Shown: piece after piece, positions 34,720 to 44,824 of the stretch
Numbering within the stretch: position 1 is the first letter of the stretch
Layout: every line of letters starts with the position of its first letter
Assembly: GCF_900094585.1 (NCBI RefSeq)
Contig: NZ_FMAG01000005.1
Location: 62,001 to 126,000 of the forward strand
Length of the DNA stretch: 64,000 bases
Direction: 5' to 3'
Origin: Martinezella multihospitum
Lineage (GTDB): Bacteria; Pseudomonadota; Alphaproteobacteria; Rhizobiales; Rhizobiaceae
Made by a program: the position numbers and the translations under genes
The notes under the pieces: model-generated
Seen by the model: only the letters and a program-made list of their open reading frames with translations
Told to the model about the DNA's origin: nothing
Database searches by the model: none

Positions 34720-35037
34720 ATGCGTTTCCTGTTGCGTTTTGCCAGCCTTGTCGCGCTGGTTGTGGCGGTCATCGCCGGCACCATAGATTCCATTCAGTCC
34801 GTTGCGGCTTCCGCCGTGGTCATGACACCGATGGGGGACGCGTGGAACGATGTCAGCCCGTCGTCGCTCGCAGGCCTCCGCTCGGCGATCGCCTATTACG
34901 TCCATCCCCGCTTGTACGACATGGCGATGCAATGGCTGCTGTTTCAGCCTGCCTTCGCCGTCTTCCTGGTGATTTCCCTATTGCTGTGGATGGTCGCCTA
35001 CAAGCGCCAGCCTGCAGCCGGCCGCTTCAGCGCGTGA
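34720..35037 (+). CDS. Small conserved membrane protein
   Basis: The 105 aa protein has two predicted membrane helices, about residues 5-27 and 75-97. The first could be an uncleaved signal anchor. The loop between them (about 45 residues) would be periplasmic and contains Pro-Met-Gly-Asp-Ala-Trp and a Tyr-Tyr-Val-His-Pro-Arg. The short C-tail is basic. ATG 34720 is decided by CGGAGGGG a few bases upstream; the longer frame is rejected. I do not recognise a function; the composition suggests a conserved rhizobial envelope protein. Confidence 0.7.
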   Translation: MRFLLRFASLVALVVAVIAGTIDSIQSVAASAVVMTPMGDAWNDVSPSSLAGLRSAIAYYVHPRLYDMAMQWLLFQPAFAVFLVISLLLWMVAYKRQPAAGRFSA

Positions 35038-35407
35038 GGGGTTCGGCGCGTGTCTTCCGGCCTGTGCCATTCAGGGAATTGAGTGGCGTCGGAGCGGATC
35101 GACGGCAGCTCCATCGCAATGCGGCAAGCGGCAAAACTGGCGATTGCGAAGAGCTGATCGGCAGCTGTTCTGATCAATAAAATTGCAGTTTCGAGCCGAA
35201 ATTGTTTAAAAAACGGGTCGTTTGGATGGGTTTTCACCAATTCCCACAAATCTTTACCAACTGAAAAATTTCTCGTGAATTTTTCGTGCAGCCATGCAAG
35301 GATGCGCGCCAGCTTGGCCTCGGGGGAGGCCGGCAGTTCCGCAGACTTGCCCGATCAACGGGCTTGCGGGAGGACCCAACAAGATAGAAACAATAGGGCT
35401 GCACCAC
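35038..35407. other. 370 bp gap upstream of the nucleoside-binding protein gene
   Basis: No gene was found on either strand. The middle (about 35160-35290) is AT-rich and contains runs such as TTTAAAAAA, a likely promoter area for the BMP gene. Closer to the gene are two small GC hairpins: GGCCTC/GAGGCC (35316-35331) and GCCCG/CGGGC (35349-35363). They could be part of a long 5' leader. No known riboswitch was recognised. Confidence 0.5.
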
Positions 35408-36403
35408 ATGAAAAAATCCCTTTTGACCCTTTTCGCCTTGGCTGCCATGTCGGCAACGGCGCTTGCGGCCGATATCAAGCCGGCAATCGTCTACGGAACC
35501 GGCGGCAAGTTCGACAAGTCCTTCAACGAAGCTGCCTATAACGGCGCTGAGAAGTTCAAGAAGGAAACCGGCATCGCTTACCGCGACTTCGAGCCGACGG
35601 GCGACACCCAGGGCGAACAGGCGCTGCGCAACTTCGCCAGCAAGGGCTTCAATCCGGTTATCGCTGTTTCCTTTGCCTGGACCTCCGCGCTGCAGAAGGT
35701 TGCTGCCGAATATCCGAAGACCGAATTCGTCCTGATCGACGACAGCCTCGATCTGCCGAACGTCCGCTCGGTCAAGTTCAAGGAAAACGAAGGCTCCTAT
35801 CTCGCTGGCGTCATGGCCGCCATGGCTTCGAAGACCGGCAAGGTCGGCTTCGTCGGCGGCATGGACATTCCGCTGATCCGCAAGTTTGAGTGCGGTTATG
35901 AGCTTGGCGCACGCGCCACCAATCCGAAGATCGAAGTCTTCCAGAACATGACCGGCACGACGGGTGCTGCCTGGAACGACCCGGTTCGCGGCGGCGAGCT
36001 CACCAAGAACCAGATCGACCAGGGCGCTGACGTTGTGTACGCGGCTGCTGGTGCCACCGGCCTCGGCGTGCTGCAGACGGCGGCCGACAACAAGAAGCTC
36101 TCGATCGGCGTTGATAGCAACCAGAACTACCTGCATCCGGGTTCAGTTCTGACCTCCGTCGTCAAGCGCGTCGACCTCGCAGTCTACAATGCCTTCAGCG
36201 ATGCCAAGAACGGCAAGTTCACGGCCGGCACCCAGGAACTGGGCCTGAAGGAAGACGGCGTCACCGTTGCCATGGACGACAACAACAAGCCGCTCGTCAC
36301 TCCGGAAATGCAGACTGCGGTCGACAAGGCGCGGACCGATATCGTCGCCGGTACCATCAAGGTCCACGACTATCTGACCGACAACGCCTGCCCGAAGAAC
36401 TGA
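35408..36403 (+). CDS. BMP-family nucleoside ABC transporter substrate-binding protein
   Basis: The 331 aa periplasmic protein has a signal peptide (about residues 1-20, ATALA cleavage) and a Bmp/PnrA fold. Motifs include Lys-Phe-Asp-Lys-Ser-Phe-Asn-Glu-Ala-Ala near 34-42 and Gly-Ala-Thr-Gly-Leu-Gly. PnrA/Med-type members bind purine nucleosides. A four-gene transport unit and nucleoside catabolic genes follow, so nucleoside binding is well supported by context. ATG 35408 gives the natural signal peptide; the longer frame to 35294 is rejected. The SD is weak (AGGG about 10 bp upstream). Confidence 0.9.
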   Translation: MKKSLLTLFALAAMSATALAADIKPAIVYGTGGKFDKSFNEAAYNGAEKFKKETGIAYRDFEPTGDTQGEQALRNFASKGFNPVIAVSFAWTSALQKVAAEYPKTEFVLIDDSLDLPNVRSVKFKENEGSYLAGVMAAMASKTGKVGFVGGMDIPLIRKFECGYELGARATNPKIEVFQNMTGTTGAAWNDPVRGGELTKNQIDQGADVVYAAAGATGLGVLQTAADNKKLSIGVDSNQNYLHPGSVLTSVVKRVDLAVYNAFSDAKNGKFTAGTQELGLKEDGVTVAMDDNNKPLVTPEMQTAVDKARTDIVAGTIKVHDYLTDNACPKN

Positions 36404-36411
36404 TATGAAAC

Positions 36412-36450
36412 AAGGGCGTATGACGAGTTAAAAACGTCATACGCCCTTTT
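36412..36450 (+). terminator. Rho-independent terminator or attenuator inside the nucleoside operon
   Basis: AAGGGCGTATGACG (36412-36425) pairs perfectly with CGTCATACGCCCTT (36435-36448), a 14 bp stem with a 9 bp loop, followed by TT and then cttat. It lies just after the binding-protein gene and 34 bp before the ATPase gene. Such a hairpin gives more binding protein than membrane parts through partial read-through or mRNA protection. Confidence 0.75.
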
Positions 36451-36483
36451 CTTATCCGGAAACCGGTTTCTGGAGCCCCTATA

Positions 36484-37995
<1,512 letters not shown>

Positions 37996-38002
37996 GGCGT
38001 AT

Positions 38003-39106
38003 ATGAGCACGGCTTCCGTTCCGCTCCCCAATTGGATCACCTACGGCCTGATCCCCCTTCTCAACCTGATTGTTGCCTTCCTGATTTCCGGCCTCGTCGT
38101 CTGGTTCATCGGCGAGAGCCCGCTCGATGCGCTCGTCCTGCTGCTGCAGGGCGCTCTCGGCAGCGGCGAAGGCATCGGCTTCACGCTCTATTATGCCACG
38201 AGCTTCATCTTTACCGGCCTTTCGGTCGCTGTCGCCATCCATGCCGGTCTGTTCAATATCGGCTCGGAAGGCCAGGCCTATCTCGGCGGTCTCGGCTGTG
38301 CCCTCGTCGCGCTGACGCTTGACCGCTACGTGCCCTGGTATGTGACGATGCCGTTTGCGGTCATCGGCGCGGCGATTTTCGGGGCGCTCTGGGCGCTTAT
38401 CCCGGCCTGGCTTCAGGCCAAGCGCGGCAGCCACGTCGTGATCACCACAATCATGTTCAACTTCATCGCCTCGGCGATGATGAACTTCCTGCTGGTGCAT
38501 GTGCTGATCGTGCCCGGCAAGATGGCGCCTGAAACCCGTACCTTCCTCGAGGGCGGTCAGTTGCCGAAGCTTGATTGGCTCATGGGCATTTTCGGCTCGA
38601 CCATCGGTGCCGCTCCGCTCAATGTGTCCTTCCTGATCGCGCTCGTCATGTGTTTCCTCGTCTGGGTGCTCGTCTGGCGCACCAAGCTCGGCTATGAGAT
38701 GCGCACGCTCGGCCTCAGCTCCACCGCTGCGGTCTATGCCGGCATTCCCTATGCCCGCACGGTCGTTATCGCCATGCTGATTTCGGGCGGTCTTGCCGGC
38801 ATGATGGCGCTCAACCCCGTCATGGGCGCTTCCGCGCGCCTGCAGGTGGAATTCGTGCTTGGTGCGGGCTTCGTCGGCATCGCCGTGTCGCTGATGGGCC
38901 GCAATCATCCTCTGGGCATCATCCTGGCGGCGATCCTCTTCGGCATTCTCTATCAGGGCGGCGATGCGCTATCCTTCGACATGCCGAACATCACGCGCGA
39001 CATGATCGTGGTGATCCAGGGTCTTGTCATCCTGTTTGCCGGTGCGCTCGAATATATGTTCCGACCTGCGCTCGTGCGCATCTACCAGACATTCGCCAGG
39101 ACGTGA
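38003..39106 (+). CDS. Nucleoside ABC transporter permease 1
   Basis: The 367 aa permease of the BPD_transp_2 group has about 9-10 helices. ATG 38003 follows GAGG; a GTG/ATG-like extension at 37985 overlaps the ATPase stop and is not needed. The conserved Phe-Asn-Ile-Gly-Ser-Glu-Gly-Gln near residues 83-90 is typical of YufP-type nucleoside permeases. It forms the channel together with the second permease, whose gene follows after 10 bp. Confidence 0.9.
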   Translation: MSTASVPLPNWITYGLIPLLNLIVAFLISGLVVWFIGESPLDALVLLLQGALGSGEGIGFTLYYATSFIFTGLSVAVAIHAGLFNIGSEGQAYLGGLGCALVALTLDRYVPWYVTMPFAVIGAAIFGALWALIPAWLQAKRGSHVVITTIMFNFIASAMMNFLLVHVLIVPGKMAPETRTFLEGGQLPKLDWLMGIFGSTIGAAPLNVSFLIALVMCFLVWVLVWRTKLGYEMRTLGLSSTAAVYAGIPYARTVVIAMLISGGLAGMMALNPVMGASARLQVEFVLGAGFVGIAVSLMGRNHPLGIILAAILFGILYQGGDALSFDMPNITRDMIVVIQGLVILFAGALEYMFRPALVRIYQTFART

Positions 39107-39116
39107 GGATCGGACG

Positions 39117-40088
39117 ATGGATTATTATGATCTCCTCATCAGCATATTGGGCTCGACCATCCGTCTGTCGATTCCGTTGATCTTCACCGCGCTGGCAGGC
39201 CTGTTTTCCGAGCGTGCCGGCATCTTTGATATCGGTCTCGAAGGCAAGATGCTGGCTTCGGCCTTCGCCGCGGCCTGCGTCGCCGCGATCAGCGGCTCGC
39301 CCTGGGCTGGTCTCGGCGCTGGTATCGTTGTCTCGGTTGTCGTCGGCCTGTTGCACGGTTTCGCATCGATCACCAATCGCGGCAACCAGATCGTCTCGGG
39401 CGTCGCGATCAACTTCCTGATGGCCGGCTTGACCATCGTTCTCGGCCAGGCCTGGTTCGGGCAGGGCGGCCGCACGCCGACTTTGCCTGCTACCGCGCGC
39501 TTTTCCGGCATCACTCTGCCGGGCGCCGATGCCATTCGCGACGTTCCGTTCATCGGGCCGCTCTACGCCAATGTCATCTCCGGCAACAATATCCTGACCT
39601 ATCTCGCCTTCCTCGCCGTGCCGATTTCCTGGTGGATTCTCTATCGCACCCGCTTCGGTCTGCGGTTGCGCGCCGTCGGTGAAAATCCGGGCGCGGTCGA
39701 TACCGCCGGCATCTCGGTCGAATGGCTGCGCTATCGCTCGCTGATCGTTGCCGGCATTCTCTGCGGCTTTTCGGGCACCTATCTTGCCATTGCTCAGTCG
39801 GCCGCCTTCATCAACAACATGTCGGCGGGCAAGGGTTATATCGCTCTCGCCGCACTGATCTTCGCCAAGTGGAAGCCGGTGCCGGTCATGTTCACCTGTC
39901 TTCTCTTCGGCTTCCTCGATGCCTTTGCCAATTTCATGCAGGGCAAGTCGGTTCCGGGCATTGGCGAGGTGCCGGTACAGATTTTCCAGGCGCTGCCCTA
40001 TATCCTCACCTGCATCCTGCTTGCAGGCTTTATCGGCGTCGCCAAGCCCCCGAAGGCCGGTGGCGTGCCCTATACCAAGGAGCGCTAA
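39117..40088 (+). CDS. Nucleoside ABC transporter permease 2
   Basis: The 323 aa YufQ-type permease has about eight to nine helices. It contains Ile-Phe-Asp-Ile-Gly-Leu-Glu-Gly-Lys-Met near 33-42, the partner of the Phe-Asn-Ile-Gly motif of the first permease, and Gly-Glu-Asn-Pro-Gly-Ala-Val-Asp. ATG 39117 lies 10 bp after the previous stop with GTGAGG upstream. The cytidine deaminase gene starts 3 bp after its stop, so transport and catabolism are one transcript. Confidence 0.9.
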   Translation: MDYYDLLISILGSTIRLSIPLIFTALAGLFSERAGIFDIGLEGKMLASAFAAACVAAISGSPWAGLGAGIVVSVVVGLLHGFASITNRGNQIVSGVAINFLMAGLTIVLGQAWFGQGGRTPTLPATARFSGITLPGADAIRDVPFIGPLYANVISGNNILTYLAFLAVPISWWILYRTRFGLRLRAVGENPGAVDTAGISVEWLRYRSLIVAGILCGFSGTYLAIAQSAAFINNMSAGKGYIALAALIFAKWKPVPVMFTCLLFGFLDAFANFMQGKSVPGIGEVPVQIFQALPYILTCILLAGFIGVAKPPKAGGVPYTKER

Positions 40089-40091
40089 ACC

Positions 40092-40484
40092 ATGTCGCAT
40101 GATCTGTTCGAGGCCGCGCGCGGCGCGATGGCTTTCGCGCATGCTCCCTATTCGAAATTCCCGGTCGGCGCGGCGATCCGTGCCGAGGACGGCAAGATCT
40201 ACACCGGCGCCAATATTGAGAACCTGTCCTTCCCGCAGGGCTGGTGCGCTGAGCCCACGGCGATCAGCCACATGATCATGGCTGGCGCCAAGAAGATCGT
40301 CGAAATGGCTGTCATCGCCGAGAAACTGCCGCTCTGCCCGCCTTGCGGCGGCTGCCGGCAGAAGATCGCCGAATTTGCCAGCAAGGGAACGCGCATCTAT
40401 CTTTGCGACGAAACCGGCGTGAAGAAGACCATGACCATGGACGAGATGCTGCCCTTCAGCTTCGAAACGGAGGTGCTCGGATGA
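40092..40484 (+). CDS. cdd: Cytidine deaminase
   Basis: The 130 aa homotetrameric-type CDA has zinc ligands Cys52 (Cys-Ala-Glu, with Glu54 the catalytic acid) and Cys85-Gly-Gly-Cys88. The substrate loop Asn-Ile-Glu-Asn is also present. It converts cytidine and deoxycytidine to uridine and deoxyuridine, which DeoA then phosphorolyses in the case of deoxyuridine. The SD AAGGAG lies inside the end of the permease gene; the stop overlaps the next start by ATGA. Confidence 0.95.
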   Translation: MSHDLFEAARGAMAFAHAPYSKFPVGAAIRAEDGKIYTGANIENLSFPQGWCAEPTAISHMIMAGAKKIVEMAVIAEKLPLCPPCGGCRQKIAEFASKGTRIYLCDETGVKKTMTMDEMLPFSFETEVLG

Positions 40485-41287
40485 GCGCGGCCGTCGATAT
40501 CCTCACGGAGAAGCTCGGCGAACTGAAGCCGCGCTACGGTATCATTCTGGGCTCCGGCCTCGGCTCTCTCGTGGATGAGGTCAAAGACGCCCTGCGCATT
40601 CCCTATGCCGATCTGCCCGGTTTCCCGGTCAGCGCCGTCTCTGGCCATGCCGGCACGCTGGTCGCAGGCAAGCTCGGCGATGTCCCTGTCATCATGCTCT
40701 CCGGCCGCGTGCATTATTACGAAAAAGGCGACGCCAACGCCATGCGCGAGCCGATCGAAACCCTGAAGGCGCTTGGCGTCGACACGCTGATCCTGACGAA
40801 CTCGGCCGGATCGCTGCGCGAGGAGATGCCGCCGGGCTCGGTGATGCAGATCACCGATCACATCAACTATTCCGGCATGAACCCACTGATCGGCGAGGAA
40901 AGCGACAGGCGCTTCGTCGGCATGACGAGCGCCTATGACATCGATCTGATCATGCGCATGCGCAAGGCGGCGGAAAAGGCCGAGATCAAGCTGTCACACG
41001 GCGTCTATATGTGGTTTTCCGGCCCGAGCTTCGAAACACCGGCAGAGATCCGCATGGCGCGCATTCTGGGCGCCGATGCCGTCGGCATGTCGACGGTGCC
41101 GGAAGTCATTCTGGCGCGTCTTTTCGGTTTGAGGGTTGCCGCTGCCTCCGTCGTCACTAACTATGGTGCTGGCATGACCGGTGGCGAGCTCTCGCATGAC
41201 GAGACGAAGGACATGGCTCCGGTCGGCGGCGCACGCCTCGCCGCTATCCTGAAAGAAATGATCGCGGACGAAGGAGACCCAGAATGA
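40481..41287 (+). CDS. Purine-nucleoside phosphorylase (trimeric PNP type)
   Basis: The 268 aa protein is of the PNP/MTAP family II. It has the phosphate-binding Ser-Gly-Arg-Val-His-Tyr-Tyr-Glu near 75-82, Thr-Asn-Ser-Ala-Gly-Ser-Leu, and the purine-site Gly-Pro-Ser-Phe-Glu-Thr-Pro-Ala-Glu. ATG 40481 was chosen for the overlap with cdd (ATGA). It cleaves inosine, guanosine and deoxy forms into base and (deoxy)ribose-1-phosphate, which DeoB isomerises. It overlaps deoC by 4 bp. Confidence 0.93.
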   Translation: MSAAVDILTEKLGELKPRYGIILGSGLGSLVDEVKDALRIPYADLPGFPVSAVSGHAGTLVAGKLGDVPVIMLSGRVHYYEKGDANAMREPIETLKALGVDTLILTNSAGSLREEMPPGSVMQITDHINYSGMNPLIGEESDRRFVGMTSAYDIDLIMRMRKAAEKAEIKLSHGVYMWFSGPSFETPAEIRMARILGADAVGMSTVPEVILARLFGLRVAAASVVTNYGAGMTGGELSHDETKDMAPVGGARLAAILKEMIADEGDPE

Positions 41288-42057
41288 CGGGCCATTCCCT
41301 GAGAGAAACGGCAGCCGTTGCGCTTTCCCTTCTCGACCTGACCAATTTGAAGGACGACTGCACGCCGGCGCAGATCGAGGCGCTGTGCGCTCGCGCGCAA
41401 TCGCCCTATGGCAATACGGCCGCAATCTGCATCTGGCCGCGTTTCGTCGCTCAGGCGCGCGGCATTCTCGGCGCCGATCATGCCGTGAAGATCGCGACCG
41501 TGGTGAATTTTCCGAGCGGCGACATGGAAATAGCCGATGTTGCCGCCGAGGCGCGTGAAGCCATTGCCGACGGCGCCGACGAGATCGATCTGGTCATTCC
41601 CTATCGCGCTTTTCTGGCCGGCAATGAGCAGGCCGTCACCGACATGGTCGCGGCTGTGCGGGCCGAATGCAAGGGGCCGGTCCTCCTGAAGACCATCCTC
41701 GAAACCGGTGAGATCAAGGATACCGCGCTGATCCGGCGCGCGTCGGAACTTGCGATCGACGCCGGCTCGGACTTCATCAAGACCTCCACCGGCAAGGTCG
41801 CCGTCAACGCGACGCTGGAAGCCGCTGATATCATGCTGCGGGCGATCCGCGCCAGCGGTCGCAAGGTCGGCTTCAAGCCTGCCGGCGGCATCGGTTCCGT
41901 TTCCGATGCGGCCCTGTATCTCAGCCTCGCCGAGACCATCATGGCGCCCGATTGGGCCATGCCTTCGACTTTCCGCTTCGGTGCATCGAGCCTGCTCGAT
42001 GATATCCTGAACGTGCTGGCTGGCGGCGAGTCCAAGACGGCCTCTTCAGGCTACTGA
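41284..42057 (+). CDS. deoC: Deoxyribose-phosphate aldolase
   Basis: The 257 aa class I aldolase has its Schiff-base lysine at Lys166 in Asp-Phe-Ile-Lys-Thr-Ser-Thr-Gly. The second lysine sits in Phe-Lys-Pro-Ala-Gly-Gly near residue 199, and Asp102 in Glu-Ile-Asp-Leu-Val. It splits deoxyribose-5-phosphate into acetaldehyde and glyceraldehyde-3-phosphate. GAAGGAG lies before the ATG, which overlaps the PNP stop. Start and length are normal for the longer (DeoC2-like) form. Confidence 0.94.
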   Translation: MTGHSLRETAAVALSLLDLTNLKDDCTPAQIEALCARAQSPYGNTAAICIWPRFVAQARGILGADHAVKIATVVNFPSGDMEIADVAAEAREAIADGADEIDLVIPYRAFLAGNEQAVTDMVAAVRAECKGPVLLKTILETGEIKDTALIRRASELAIDAGSDFIKTSTGKVAVNATLEAADIMLRAIRASGRKVGFKPAGGIGSVSDAALYLSLAETIMAPDWAMPSTFRFGASSLLDDILNVLAGGESKTASSGY

Positions 42058-42060
42058 CCC

Positions 42061-43368
42061 ATGATCCCGCAGGAGATTATCCGGCAGAAGCGCGACGGCG
42101 CCACCCTTTCGTCCGCCGATATCGATGCGTTTATCGACGCATTGGGCCGTGGCGAACTGGCCGAAAGCCAGATCGGCGCCTTTGCCATGGCCGTCTGGTT
42201 TCGCGGGATGACGCGGGAAGAGACGGTGGCTCTGACGCTCGCCATGGCCCGCTCCGGCGATATCCTGTCCTGGGATGGCATCGGCAGACCAATTGCCGAC
42301 AAGCATTCGACGGGTGGCATCGGCGACAACGTCTCGCTGATGCTCGCCCCTATCGCGGCTGCCTGCGGCCTCGCCGTGCCGATGATTTCGGGTCGTGGTC
42401 TCGGCCACACCGGCGGCACGCTCGACAAGCTCGAATCCATTCCCGGTTACGGAATCACGCCGGATGCTGCCCGTTTCCGCAAGGTGGTCGATGAGGTCGG
42501 CTGTGCCATCATCGGCCAGACCGGTGCGCTGGCGCCCGCCGACGGCAAGCTCTACGCAGTGCGCGACGTCACCTCGACGGTCGATTCCGTGCCGCTGATT
42601 ACGGCGTCCATCCTCTCGAAGAAGTTGGCGGCCGGGCTAGAAACGCTGGTGCTCGACGTCAAGATCGGCAGCGGTGCCTTCATGACCTCGCTTGAGGAAG
42701 CGGAGACGCTGGCGCGCTCGCTGGTGGAGGTGGCGAATGGTGGTGGGGTTAAGACTTCGGCCCTGATTACCGACATGAACCAGCCGCTCGCCGATGCCGC
42801 GGGCAATGTCGTTGAGCTTCGCAATTGTCTGGATTTCCTGAAAGGAGCCAAGGCAGGCACGCGGCTTGAAACGGTCGTGCTGGCCTTCGCATCTGAAATG
42901 CTGGTTCAGGCCGGCATTGCTGCGGGTGCTGCCGAGGCGGAGGGGAGGGCGCGCGAGGCTTTGGCGTCCGGCAAGGCGGCAGAGATCTTCGGTCGCATGG
43001 TGCATGGTCTCGGCGGTCCAGCAGATCTGCTCGAACATCCCGATCGCTATCTGGCAAGCGCGCCGGTGCAGAAGCCGATTCTCGCGGCCGCCGATGGCTG
43101 GCTCGGCGCCTGCGATGCGCGAGGGATCGGCATGAGCGTGATCGATCTCGGCGGTGGCCGCCGCCGCCCGCAGGACAGGATCGACCATCGCGTCGGCTTT
43201 ACGGATATCCTGCCGCTCGGCACGAAGATCAGCAGAGGTGATCGCATCGCCACCGTTCACGCGGCGGACGAGGCAAGTGCACAAAAGGCTACGGCCGATT
43301 TGTCGGCTAATTATCGCATCGTGGTTGCAGCGCCAGCGCTCTCGCCTGTCATCCTCAGCAGGATTTGA
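42061..43368 (+). CDS. deoA: Thymidine phosphorylase
   Basis: The 435 aa protein has the pyrimidine-phosphorylase signature Ser-Gly-Arg-Gly-Leu-Gly-His-Thr-Gly-Gly-Thr-Leu-Asp-Lys-Leu-Glu near residues 110-125, preceded by Lys-His-Ser-Thr-Gly-Gly-Ile-Gly-Asp. It splits thymidine and deoxyuridine into base and deoxyribose-1-phosphate. It follows deoC by 3 bp and is the last gene of the transport-catabolism operon. The convergent retropepsin-like gene begins its 3' end 54 bp away. Confidence 0.95.
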   Translation: MIPQEIIRQKRDGATLSSADIDAFIDALGRGELAESQIGAFAMAVWFRGMTREETVALTLAMARSGDILSWDGIGRPIADKHSTGGIGDNVSLMLAPIAAACGLAVPMISGRGLGHTGGTLDKLESIPGYGITPDAARFRKVVDEVGCAIIGQTGALAPADGKLYAVRDVTSTVDSVPLITASILSKKLAAGLETLVLDVKIGSGAFMTSLEEAETLARSLVEVANGGGVKTSALITDMNQPLADAAGNVVELRNCLDFLKGAKAGTRLETVVLAFASEMLVQAGIAAGAAEAEGRAREALASGKAAEIFGRMVHGLGGPADLLEHPDRYLASAPVQKPILAAADGWLGACDARGIGMSVIDLGGGRRRPQDRIDHRVGFTDILPLGTKISRGDRIATVHAADEASAQKATADLSANYRIVVAAPALSPVILSRI

Positions 43369-43422
43369 TCTGAAAGCAGCAGTATGGGTCGTCCCGCGGC
43401 TTCGTGACCTGTCCTGTCCGTT

Positions 43423-43947
43423 CTATTGCTTCAGGAGCAGGGTGCCATTCTGCACTCCGTAGGAGTTCAGCTTCTTCATAAAGCTCATGCCGATCAGCGT
43501 CGTACTCAATGCGCTGTCCTTTGCCACCACGGCGTCGACATCGCGAACCCGGATCGTACCGATCTCCAGACGGTCGAGTTTGACGTAGGCGACTTTGGAA
43601 GCGCCATTCGCGGTTTGGACCGTGTAGCGATAGTCGAGATCGACGCCGCTGAAACCAAGGCTGCGCGCGGTGCTTTCGTTCATCGCCACATAGGTCGCGC
43701 CCGTGTCGATCATGCCGTGCACGGACCGGCCGTTGATGGTGAAATCACCCTCATAGTGGCCGCCCGCATTGGCGCGTAGCTGAACGCTGCCGTAGGAAAC
43801 GGGTGCCTCGGTCTTCGGTGGGGCAAGGGAAACTGCTTCGACCGGCACTGGCTTTCCTGCGCGCTCGCCAAAACTGTCAACGAGCATCGGCACCTGGGTC
43901 GCCGCAACGGCAATGATACCGGCAAAGACAAGAACGCGAACGAGCAT
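43423..43947 (-). CDS. TIGR02281-type retropepsin-like aspartic protease
   Basis: The 174 aa protein has a single N-terminal membrane segment (about residues 1-20) and a periplasmic domain with the aspartic-protease signature Met-Ile-Asp-Thr-Gly-Ala-Thr near 78-84. This single-domain, clan AA form acts as a homodimer in relatives. ATG 43947 has GGAGGGG 8 bp upstream, deciding it over the 10-codon longer frame to 43977. It lies alone between the deo and upp units. The substrate is unknown. Confidence 0.85.
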   Translation of the reverse strand: MLVRVLVFAGIIAVAATQVPMLVDSFGERAGKPVPVEAVSLAPPKTEAPVSYGSVQLRANAGGHYEGDFTINGRSVHGMIDTGATYVAMNESTARSLGFSGVDLDYRYTVQTANGASKVAYVKLDRLEIGTIRVRDVDAVVAKDSALSTTLIGMSFMKKLNSYGVQNGTLLLKQ

Positions 43948-44022
43948 CGGCAAGGCCCCTCCTGCGGGCCATGCCATCTATAGATGAGCTTTGCTGAAAT
44001 GCCGCTAATGCAATCAATAAAA

Positions 44023-44050
44023 AGCCCGGCAGTTGTGTAATTGCCGGGCT
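44023..44050 (-). terminator. Rho-independent terminator of upp
   Basis: On the minus strand AGCCCGGCA (44050-44042) pairs with TGCCGGGCT (44031-44023), followed by a T-rich stretch (complement of the AATAAAA run). It starts 24 bp after the upp stop codon. Confidence 0.85.
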
Positions 44051-44073
44051 CGGTCAAAAGTATAATAGCGGAT

Positions 44074-44703
44074 TTACTTGGTGCCGTACATACGGTCGCC
44101 GGCATCGCCGAGGCCAGGCACGATATAGCCCTTCTCGTTCAGATGGCTGTCAATGGCGGCGGTGAAGACCGGCACGTCCGGATGCGCCTTGCGGAAGTTG
44201 GCGATGCCTTCCGGAGCCGCCAGCAGGCAGAGGAAGCGGATATTGTGCGCGCCGCGCTCCTTCAGCTTCTCGATCGCGGCAATCGAGGAATTGCCGGTTG
44301 CCAGCATCGGATCGACGACGATGATCAGGCGTTCGGAAATATCCTCTGGCGCCTTGAAGTAATATTCGACCGGCTGCAGCGTTTCGTGATCGCGGTAAAC
44401 GCCGATATGCGAGACGCGGGCCGAGGGCACGAGATCGAGCATGCCTTCGAGCAGGCCGTTGCCAGCGCGCAGGATCGAGGCGAAGACCAGCTTCTTGCCC
44501 TCGAGGATCGGCGCATCCATCGGCTGCAGCGGCGTTTCGATGGTCTCGATCGTCAGTTCGAGGTCGCGTGTGACTTCGTAACAGAGCAGCGTCGAAATCT
44601 CGCGCAGCAGCCGGCGGAAGCTTCCCGTCGACGTGTCCTTCTTGCGCATGATTGTGAGCTTGTGCTGCACAAGCGGGTGATCGATGACAGTGACGCCGTC
44701 CAT
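44074..44703 (-). CDS. upp: Uracil phosphoribosyltransferase
   Basis: The 209 aa enzyme has the PRPP-binding motif Val-Val-Asp-Pro-Met-Leu-Ala-Thr-Gly-Asn-Ser near residues 128-138 and the conserved Arg-Ala-Gly-Asn-Gly-Leu. It makes UMP from uracil and PRPP, rescuing the base released by nucleoside phosphorolysis. It lies 121 bp after the add gene on the same strand; a terminator-like hairpin between them suggests a partly separate transcript. Confidence 0.95.
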   Translation of the reverse strand: MDGVTVIDHPLVQHKLTIMRKKDTSTGSFRRLLREISTLLCYEVTRDLELTIETIETPLQPMDAPILEGKKLVFASILRAGNGLLEGMLDLVPSARVSHIGVYRDHETLQPVEYYFKAPEDISERLIIVVDPMLATGNSSIAAIEKLKERGAHNIRFLCLLAAPEGIANFRKAHPDVPVFTAAIDSHLNEKGYIVPGLGDAGDRMYGTK

Positions 44704-44774
44704 GGTTTCAGCCTTCCAGTAATTCCGTGATATGAGATGGTTCTTTCACGGAAAACGCCTTTGGTGCAAGAAAA

Positions 44775-44814
44775 TAGGCCGCTTTTCGAGATTTCATCCC
44801 CAATCTGCGGCCTA
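44775..44814 (-). terminator. Terminator-like hairpin between add and upp
   Basis: On the minus strand TAGGCCGC (44814-44807) pairs with GCGGCCTA (44782-44775), with an inner AGATT/AATCT pair. TTTTC follows. It begins 11 bp after the add stop. It may end the deoB-add mRNA or reduce read-through into upp. Confidence 0.65.
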
Positions 44815-44824
44815 AACCACGCTT

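Noticed and set aside
35316..35363. Purine riboswitch in the BMP leader
   Set aside because: Only two short independent hairpins are visible; the conserved three-way junction and loop residues of purine riboswitches are not present.
35234..36136. Minus-strand frame of 300 codons over the BMP-type gene
   Set aside because: Antisense to a clear signal-peptide binding protein; no domain.
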